DNA from: Coriobacteriales bacterium
Lineage (GTDB): Bacteria > Actinomycetota > Coriobacteriia > Coriobacteriales > UBA8131
Length of the DNA stretch: 33,113 bases
Assembly: GCA_031277035.1 (NCBI GenBank)
Contig: JAISLY010000018.1
Coordinates: 1-33,113, forward strand
Direction of reading: 5' to 3'
In this document: positions 15,412 to 22,198 of the stretch, in pieces
Layout: each line of letters opens with the position of its first letter
Numbering within the stretch: position 1 is the first letter of the stretch
Notes under the pieces: generated by a model
Databases searched by the model: none
What the model was told of the DNA's origin: nothing
What the model saw: the letters and a program-made list of their open reading frames with translations, nothing else
Made by a program: the position numbers and the translations under genes

Positions 15412-18400
15412 TTGGCGGACTCAATGGCACGCTCGGATAGCGCGGCAAACAGATTTTTAGACCGGATAGCCGGTCGTCTCGGTCTGAAGCTCCGCGGCAA
15501 GCTCATACTCATCTTTACCATTGTCAAGATCATCCCCCTGCTGCTGCTGGCGCTTTTGGCCTGGTATCAGATTACCCTGCTCGGCGATACCTTAAACGCC
15601 GAAGCCGTTGACGATTCCATCGCGGCACTCAACCATTCCGCCACCGAACAGCTTGAGCGCATCACGACCGACGCCGCGAGCGACATAGCGGACTTCCTTT
15701 ACGAGCGCGACGCCGATATAGATTACCTTGCGACCTTACGGCCCGAGGATACGGACTACTCCGCGCTCGTCGCCCAGTACCAGAGCTTCATGGACGCCAA
15801 GACCGCAGGCGTCGTTGACCCGGGCAGCTGGGACCTTGCCCCCGATGGTATGTCCTGGGTGCGCACCGACGCGCCTGAGCCCGCCCCAGCTGGCGAGCGC
15901 TCATCCAATCCGGAGAATAACGATGTCATCCACGGGGGAACCTTCCGCTATCGTCCGCCCGATGCCATCGAATACCGTGACGTGCCGCTCTATGACGAGA
16001 TCGTCTTCCTGAGCCCCGATCTGCAGGAACTGGCAAAGGTCACGGCAGCCTCCTCCACAAAGACCAATTATCCGCTGAGCACCGAACTTCTCGATGTCTC
16101 CAACAAGGCGAACACCTATGTGGGAGCAGAAACCTACGCGGATTATGTCGCAGACCTCGACCGGGGCGAGATTTACGTCTCAGATGTTATCGGCGCCTAT
16201 GTGCCCTCTCATTTTGTGGGCATGTATACGCCCAAGCAGATGATCATCACGGCGCTCAACGCCGAAATCACCGCCCTGTCAGCGCTGGAGCAGACCGGGG
16301 AGATCGGTGCTTTGGCCGAGCGCCTCGCCGCCCTGAAGGCCGAGGCGGTTCCCGGACTGGACATCCCCTATACCCCGGGCGACTTTGCGGGGGTCAACCA
16401 GGCGACGATAGAAGCCGTGCTCCCGCTGATCGATGCGGCCTGGGCCGATGTTCAGACGCCCGAGCTGCTTGAACGCGGCCAGGCCCTGCGCGATAAGATT
16501 GCCGGCCTTCAGTTCAATCCCACTGCCGAAGGCTATGCCGGTCAGGAAAACCCGCTCGGCGTGCGCTTTGAGGGCATCGTCCGCTGGATTGAACCGGTGA
16601 TGGCTGCCGACGGCAGTCTGCTTGGCTATGTGAGCCTTGCTCTCAATCACGACCATATCATGGAGTTCGTCGACCACATTTCTCCGATGGAGGACCGCTA
16701 TACCGATATGCCGAGCGCCTTTGCGGGCAATTATGCCTTCATCTGGGACTATCAGTGCCGCTCCATCGCCCATCCTCGCCAGCACAGCATTGTCGGCTAT
16801 GACCCTCAGACCGGCCTGGAGCAGATACCCTGGCTTGAGACCTCCATCTACGACGAGTTGCTTGCGCGCACCGGAAGCGAGGATTTGCAGGAGTTCAGCC
16901 AGGCCTGGCCAGAGCTGCTGTACGACCCCCAGCCCTATGAGGCGAGCGGCAGCGGTGTGCGGCAACTCATAGAGGACGTCGCGACCTTTGATGGCCAGTC
17001 TCGCTCCAAGAAGCCCGCTCCCGCACTGACGGCAAACGGATTTGTGGGCCTTGATGGGCGCTACCTGAACAACGCGCCGCAGTGTACGGGCTGGATGGAT
17101 CTGACGCGTGACGGCGGATCCGGCTCCTTTTACATCCTGTGGACCGGCGTCTATAAGCCGACAACGGCTGCCGCCATCCCGTATTACACGGGGCAGTACG
17201 CGCCCTCCGCAGAAAACGGCGGCTCGCGGCGAGGCTTTGCCATGGTCACCATCGGCGCCGGGCTTGAGGACTTTCAGGCACCGGCCCTTGCCACAGGCGA
17301 GACGATGCGCCAACTCACCGAGAGCAATCTTCAGGATACCTCCCTGCGTCTCATTATCACGACGCTCGTGCTGATCCTCATCGTCGTTCTCGTTGCCATT
17401 TGGCTTGCAAATCAGATTACCGGCTCCATCCGAAACCTCATAGACGGCATCTCGCGCTTCCGCTCCGGCCAGCGCCAGTTCCGCTTTAATTCAACGGAAA
17501 GCGATGAGTTTGGCGTTTTGGCAAACAACCTCGACGACATGGCCCAAAGCATCGTCTCTTCTGTTGTAACCCCGCTTGCCATCGTCGATAACGATTTGAA
17601 TATCATCTATCTCAATGAGTCCGGGCTGCAGCTCGACAACCACCAGAGCTTAGACGAGGTTGTTGGCAAACCCTACCGTGAGCACGGCGTCTATCCCCTT
17701 GGCTCGGTCTATGATCCCATCAACGCCCTTCTGGAGGGCCGGGAGGCCGAGGTGTTCTACGTGCCTGCTATCGACCGCTACTTCCAGGGCCACGCCAGCG
17801 AGTTCGTTGACCCCAGCGGCGAGAAGCTCGGCTATTACATCGTCACGACGGATGTCACAGAAATCGCGCTGGCCCGCAGCCAGGCGGAGCAGGCCTCCGA
17901 GGCCAAGACCTCCTTCCTCTCAAACATGAGCCACGAGATGCGCACGCCGATGAACGCCATCATCGGCATGACCGCCATTGGCAAGTCGGCGAGCGACCTT
18001 GAGCGTAAGGACTACTGTTTTGACAAGATTGACAACGCCTCCAATCACCTGCTTGGTGTCATCAATGATATTCTCGACATCTCCAAGATTGAGGCCAACA
18101 AGTTTACCCTCTCGCCTGCGGAATTTGATTTCGAGCGGATGTTGCAGCGTGTGGTCAACTTCATGACCTTCCGCGTTGAGGAGAAGGACCAGACCTTCCA
18201 TGTGCACTTTGACCACGACATTCCTCGCATGCTCATCGCCGATGATCAGCGTCTGTCGCAGGTCATCACGAATCTGCTCACCAACGCGGTGAAGTTCACG
18301 CCGGAGGGTGGCAGTGTTACCCTGGACACCCGCCTTGTGGACAGCGACGCGGACAGTGTCGTCATCCGTGTCTCGGTGACAGACACCGGAATCGGCATTG

Positions 18401-19452
18401 CCCCTGACCATATCGAACGTGTCTTTGCGGAGTTTGAGCAGGCGGAGAGCAGCACCTCGCGCCGCTTTGGCGGCACGGGCCTGGGGCTTGCAATCTCGAA
18501 GCGTATCGTTGAGATGATGAACGGAGACATCTCGGTTACCTCCGAGCTCGGTGTGGGCTCGACCTTTACCTTTACCTTCAGGGCCGAAAGGGGCTCAGAG
18601 CGCCATCAGCAATTGCTTGCGCTTGATGTCAACTGGAGCACGGTGCGGATGTTGGCTGTTGATGATTCTGAGGACATTCGTGAGTTCTTCGAGGAGATTT
18701 CAAAGCGTCTCGGTGTGTCCTGCGACACGGCGGCTTCTGGCGACGAGGCTCTTGAGATGATCACGAAGAACGGCGATTACGACATCTACTTCGTCGACTG
18801 GAAGATGCCGGGTATGGACGGCATCGAGCTGTCCCAGCGCATCAAGAATAAGGAGGATGACCATTCGGTCGTCATCATGATTTCGGCCACGGAGTGGAGC
18901 TTCATCGAGGAGGGCGCCCGCGCCGCCGGCGTAAACCGCTACCTGCCCAAGCCGCTCTTCCCCTCGACGATTGCCGATTGCATCAATCAGATCATCGGTA
19001 CCGATGCGCTTCTCAACGGGGCGGCAGGCGACCTTGACGAAGTTAAGGATGAGGAAGGCGCTTTTGAGGGCTTCCGCATCCTGCTCGTCGAGGATATTGA
19101 GGTCAATCGCGAGATTGTCATCGCGCTGCTTGAGCCGACCCGCATCGCTATTGAGACCGCCGAAAACGGCCTGGAGGCCCTGGAGACCTTTGAGGCCGAC
19201 CAGGAGGGCTTTGACCTGATCTTCATGGACGTTCAGATGCCCCTGATGGACGGCCTGGAGGCGACGCGCAAGATACGTGCACTTGATACTCCTGCCGCAA
19301 GGAAGGTTCCGATTATCGCCATGACCGCGAATGCCTTCAGAGAAGATGTCGAGACCTGCCTGAGTTCTGGCATGAACGGCCACATCGGCAAGCCAATCGA
19401 CTTCTCTGAGGTTCTTGCGACGCTGAGCCGCTACCTCAAAAAGCGAAGCTGA
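15412..19452 (+). CDS. Membrane hybrid histidine kinase with large periplasmic sensor and two receivers
   Basis: The 1346-residue sensor kinase has TM1 (about 31-53), a roughly 590-residue extracytoplasmic double-Cache-like sensor, TM2 (about 645-668), HAMP, PAS (about 720-830), HisKA with phospho-acceptor His H841 in NMSHEMRTPMNAIIGM, HATPase with N and G boxes (NLLTNAVKF, GGTGLGLAISKRI), receiver 1 (phospho-Asp D1129 in FVDWKMPG) and receiver 2 (D1273 in FMDVQMP). The sensor contains a run (HPRQHSIVGYDPQTG, SKKPAP, APQCTGWMDLT) I recall from hybrid kinases of anaerobic and gamma-proteobacteria. No HPt domain or output domain is present. TTG 15412 is used; ATG 15424 in frame is an equally good start. 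It is transcribed alone. Confidence 0.93.
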   Translation: MADSMARSDSAANRFLDRIAGRLGLKLRGKLILIFTIVKIIPLLLLALLAWYQITLLGDTLNAEAVDDSIAALNHSATEQLERITTDAASDIADFLYERDADIDYLATLRPEDTDYSALVAQYQSFMDAKTAGVVDPGSWDLAPDGMSWVRTDAPEPAPAGERSSNPENNDVIHGGTFRYRPPDAIEYRDVPLYDEIVFLSPDLQELAKVTAASSTKTNYPLSTELLDVSNKANTYVGAETYADYVADLDRGEIYVSDVIGAYVPSHFVGMYTPKQMIITALNAEITALSALEQTGEIGALAERLAALKAEAVPGLDIPYTPGDFAGVNQATIEAVLPLIDAAWADVQTPELLERGQALRDKIAGLQFNPTAEGYAGQENPLGVRFEGIVRWIEPVMAADGSLLGYVSLALNHDHIMEFVDHISPMEDRYTDMPSAFAGNYAFIWDYQCRSIAHPRQHSIVGYDPQTGLEQIPWLETSIYDELLARTGSEDLQEFSQAWPELLYDPQPYEASGSGVRQLIEDVATFDGQSRSKKPAPALTANGFVGLDGRYLNNAPQCTGWMDLTRDGGSGSFYILWTGVYKPTTAAAIPYYTGQYAPSAENGGSRRGFAMVTIGAGLEDFQAPALATGETMRQLTESNLQDTSLRLIITTLVLILIVVLVAIWLANQITGSIRNLIDGISRFRSGQRQFRFNSTESDEFGVLANNLDDMAQSIVSSVVTPLAIVDNDLNIIYLNESGLQLDNHQSLDEVVGKPYREHGVYPLGSVYDPINALLEGREAEVFYVPAIDRYFQGHASEFVDPSGEKLGYYIVTTDVTEIALARSQAEQASEAKTSFLSNMSHEMRTPMNAIIGMTAIGKSASDLERKDYCFDKIDNASNHLLGVINDILDISKIEANKFTLSPAEFDFERMLQRVVNFMTFRVEEKDQTFHVHFDHDIPRMLIADDQRLSQVITNLLTNAVKFTPEGGSVTLDTRLVDSDADSVVIRVSVTDTGIGIAPDHIERVFAEFEQAESSTSRRFGGTGLGLAISKRIVEMMNGDISVTSELGVGSTFTFTFRAERGSERHQQLLALDVNWSTVRMLAVDDSEDIREFFEEISKRLGVSCDTAASGDEALEMITKNGDYDIYFVDWKMPGMDGIELSQRIKNKEDDHSVVIMISATEWSFIEEGARAAGVNRYLPKPLFPSTIADCINQIIGTDALLNGAAGDLDEVKDEEGAFEGFRILLVEDIEVNREIVIALLEPTRIAIETAENGLEALETFEADQEGFDLIFMDVQMPLMDGLEATRKIRALDTPAARKVPIIAMTANAFREDVETCLSSGMNGHIGKPIDFSEVLATLSRYLKKRS

Positions 19453-19500
19453 GCCGGGCGATGTTCCCTGAGGGCTGTGAGCATTTCTCAAAACAACATG

Positions 19501-19520
19501 GGTCATTTTGGTTCATTTTG
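19501..19520. repeat. Tandem 10-bp TCATTTTG repeat before the flavin reductase
   Basis: Two adjacent 10-bp units (GGTCATTTTG and GTTCATTTTG) differ at one base and form an AT-rich island within the 218-base gap between the kinase and the Tat flavoprotein. One helical turn of spacing would suit a regulator dimer, but no known site is recognised and no clear promoter was found nearby. Confidence 0.35.
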
Positions 19521-19670
19521 GGATGTCGCAGCCGGATGGGTCGATTCGCATCTTGCCCCCAACTGGTCTGACGCCTATGGTTGATTCCTGTTGGCAGGGT
19601 AGGTGCGGCATCAAGCGCCGCGCGACAGCCTGTCAGCGGCAACCTATTGAGCAGGAACAGAGGAGGGAAC

Positions 19671-21575
19671 ATGGATCAACTGCAGGAAAAGAGCATCTCA
19701 CGGCGCGGTTTTCTGACCGGAGCCGCCGCCGCTGGGGCAGTGGCCGTAGCCGGACTCGCCGGCTGTGCGCCATCCGCGGGCGGCAAGGCAGACGGAGGCG
19801 GGGCAGCTCCCGCACCGGATGTTGCAGCAGCGGGCGGCGGGCATCCGTGGGAGACGGCTCCTGAGCCCATCACCGATGTGGCGGAGACCCTTGAGACCGA
19901 GGTGTTGATTATCGGCGCCGGCATGAGCGGCCTTGCGACCGCCTGCTCCGCGGCTGAGAGCGGCGCAAAGGTTCTGGTTGTGGAGAAATGCGCGCAGTTC
20001 AATGGCCGAGGCGGCGGTTTTGGTGCCATCAACTCCCGCTATATGGAGGCCGTGGGGGCGACCTTTGACAAGCCTGACGCCTACGCCCACTGGGTCGCTC
20101 AGTGCGGCAGCAGGACGACCGAAAGCCTGATTGCGAAGTTCTTCCGCGACAGCGAACGCGCTTCAAACTGGCTTTTGGACAAGACCGACGCCGTAGGCGC
20201 CTTTACCATGGTGGGCGACTTCTTCAGCAAGGACACCGTCTGGAGCGAGGTTCCCGGCTACCACATGACCATGTTGATGCCCGACCCCAACAATCCAGAC
20301 GCGCCACCTCCCTTTGACTACAATCCCTTCCTGCCGGCGACGGTCTGTTATCACGACTCGATCAAGGCAGGCGCCGAGTATCTCTTCAATGCCCCGGCTG
20401 TCCAACTGGTCAAGGAGGGGGAGAAGGTCGTGGGCGCCATCGTTCAGACCGACGAGGGCACCTACAAGCGCATCAACGCCTCCAAGGGCGTCGTGCTTGC
20501 AACGGGCGACATCTCCGGCGATCCGGAGATGGTCAAGGCCTACGCGCCCATCGCCTTGCCGTATCCGTTGGAGCGCACACAGTACACGCCCACCAGCGTT
20601 GGCACCGGCTGGAACTCCGGCGCGGCGGTCAACAACGGCGAGGGCCACAAGATGGGCATGTGGATTGGCGCCCAGATGGTCGATACGGGCCCGACCATGA
20701 TGCACCCGCAGGCCTTTACGTGGTTTCACGCTGCCTTCCTGTTCGTCAACATCAACGGCGAGCGCTTCTTCTGTGAGGACACCTGGGTTCAGGGCAAGTC
20801 CAACAACATGGTGCGCCAACCCGAGCAGCGTGCCTTTGCCATCTTTGATGACAACTGGCTGGAGGATATCGCCAACACGGTAGGCTTTGGCGGCGGCATG
20901 TTCTGGGACAGCTTCCGTCCCTTCGGTTCGCCGACCACAGCGGCTGCGGAAAGTTTTAAAGCCCAGATGTTTGACGGTGACGCGATGAGCGGAGGCCCCA
21001 GCTGGCTTGACATCGGTAAGGAGCCCGACGCGGCGACCGACCCCGTAACCTGGACGCAGCCGGCCTGGCAGGCAGACACCATCGAGGAGCTGGCAGAGTT
21101 GATTCACGTGCCCGCCGATACCCTCAAAGCAACGGTGGATCGCTACAATACCCTGTGTGACGCCGGAGCGGACATCGACTTCTTTAAGGAAGCGACCTTC
21201 CTCACGCCCATCAAAAAGGCACCGTTTTATGCGACGAAGGTCGGCCCGGCCGTGCTTGCCATCCCAGCGGGTCTCAAGTGCAACGAGGACTTCGCGGTGC
21301 TCGATGCCGACGGCAAGCCCATCGAGGGGCTCTATGTCACCGGGAATATCGCAGGCAGTGTCATCGCCGTGGACTACCCCATCAACGTTGCGGGCAACAG
21401 CCACGGGCGCTGCATCACCTTTGGCTATGATCTTGGCAAGCAGCTGGCCGGCGAGTACACGCCTGCTCTTAATCCCGGTGACCCGATACCTGGGCTTAAA
21501 GTGGGTACGCTGAACCGCTGGACCGCCGAGGGCTTTGTCGTGGATCCTGCCACCGGCAGTACCGTCAAGGGTTAA
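19671..21575 (+). CDS. Tat-exported FAD-dependent reductase, fumarate-reductase flavoprotein family
   Basis: The 634-residue protein has a twin-arginine signal (SRRGFL, R11-R12) running into GLAGC, so C32 is a likely lipidated Cys (Tat lipoprotein). After a Gly/Ala/Pro linker comes the FAD-binding fold VLIIGAGMSGLATACSAAES (GxGxxG at 82-87) and VVEK. The C-terminal FAD-contact segment is GNIAGSVIAVDYPINVAGNS. NINGERFFCED matches the substrate domain of fumarate/urocanate-type reductases. No CxxCH heme motif is present, so electrons must come from another protein. Such enzymes reduce organic acceptors in anaerobic respiration; the substrate here is unknown. ATG 19671 follows GAGGAGGG. Confidence 0.9.
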   Translation: MDQLQEKSISRRGFLTGAAAAGAVAVAGLAGCAPSAGGKADGGGAAPAPDVAAAGGGHPWETAPEPITDVAETLETEVLIIGAGMSGLATACSAAESGAKVLVVEKCAQFNGRGGGFGAINSRYMEAVGATFDKPDAYAHWVAQCGSRTTESLIAKFFRDSERASNWLLDKTDAVGAFTMVGDFFSKDTVWSEVPGYHMTMLMPDPNNPDAPPPFDYNPFLPATVCYHDSIKAGAEYLFNAPAVQLVKEGEKVVGAIVQTDEGTYKRINASKGVVLATGDISGDPEMVKAYAPIALPYPLERTQYTPTSVGTGWNSGAAVNNGEGHKMGMWIGAQMVDTGPTMMHPQAFTWFHAAFLFVNINGERFFCEDTWVQGKSNNMVRQPEQRAFAIFDDNWLEDIANTVGFGGGMFWDSFRPFGSPTTAAAESFKAQMFDGDAMSGGPSWLDIGKEPDAATDPVTWTQPAWQADTIEELAELIHVPADTLKATVDRYNTLCDAGADIDFFKEATFLTPIKKAPFYATKVGPAVLAIPAGLKCNEDFAVLDADGKPIEGLYVTGNIAGSVIAVDYPINVAGNSHGRCITFGYDLGKQLAGEYTPALNPGDPIPGLKVGTLNRWTAEGFVVDPATGSTVKG

Positions 21576-21588
21576 GGGGGAATCGCCG

Positions 21589-22179
21589 ATTAAGCCGCAA
21601 GCCGCCACATCTGGCGACAGGCCGACCGATGCGCCCTCAGCTGTGTCTGAGGGCGCGCTCGACGGCGCCGAGGTGCTCGACGCCGATACCCTTGACGCCG
21701 AGGTTCTCGACGCCGATGCCGCCTTCGCCCGCCTCGAGGAGTTGCTCGCCCTGCTGCCCGCCATCCAGGCCGAGGACCAACGCCTGACTCGGGCTCGCAA
21801 CGCTCGTTGCCTGCGACAGGCCGATGCGCGTGCCCGCTACTTTGAGGCACAGATTACCCAGATCGAAACGACGCGGGACCAGGCCCTCCTTGCCGGTAAA
21901 AAGGCATCCGACGAGGGCAATGCTGCCGAAGAGGGGCGTCATGCCGGTCTGGCAAGGATGTGTCAGGAGTTGTACTACACCCGTCTGCACTCCATGCAGA
22001 AGGCCCAGGACGAGCGCCGAGACCTTCTACAGCAAAGTGACCTGACCCTGGAAGACCCTTTGGATGAATACGCGCTTGCCGATGAGGAATACGAGGCGCT
22101 CGAAGCCAGAATACGGGACTTTCAGGAGGAGTATCAGCAGCTTTACGCGCTCTGTCTTCGCCTTGAGGGCCTGGAGTAG
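21589..22179 (+). CDS. Unknown acidic coiled-coil protein
   Basis: The frame encodes about 196 residues. An N-terminal segment repeats VLDADTLDAEVLDADAA, and the rest is highly charged and helical (Glu, Ala, Arg, Leu, Gln) with heptad-like spacing, ending LQQSDLTLEDPLDEYALADEEY and LEGLE. No family is recognised. The start is uncertain: AAGGGGG right after the reductase stop lies 8 bases before an ATT (21589). TTG 21535 (overlapping the reductase) and GTG 21643 are alternatives in the same frame. It appears co-transcribed with the flavin reductase and ends 19 bases before the convergent helicase gene. Confidence 0.6.
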   Translation: MKPQAATSGDRPTDAPSAVSEGALDGAEVLDADTLDAEVLDADAAFARLEELLALLPAIQAEDQRLTRARNARCLRQADARARYFEAQITQIETTRDQALLAGKKASDEGNAAEEGRHAGLARMCQELYYTRLHSMQKAQDERRDLLQQSDLTLEDPLDEYALADEEYEALEARIRDFQEEYQQLYALCLRLEGLE

Positions 22180-22198
22180 TCCCCGAGGAAAGCGTTCG

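Noticed and set aside
20163-21800. 545-codon minus-strand open frame over the flavin reductase
   Set aside because: The plus strand carries Tat signal, FAD motifs and family C-terminus; the antisense frame is a GC-content by-product.
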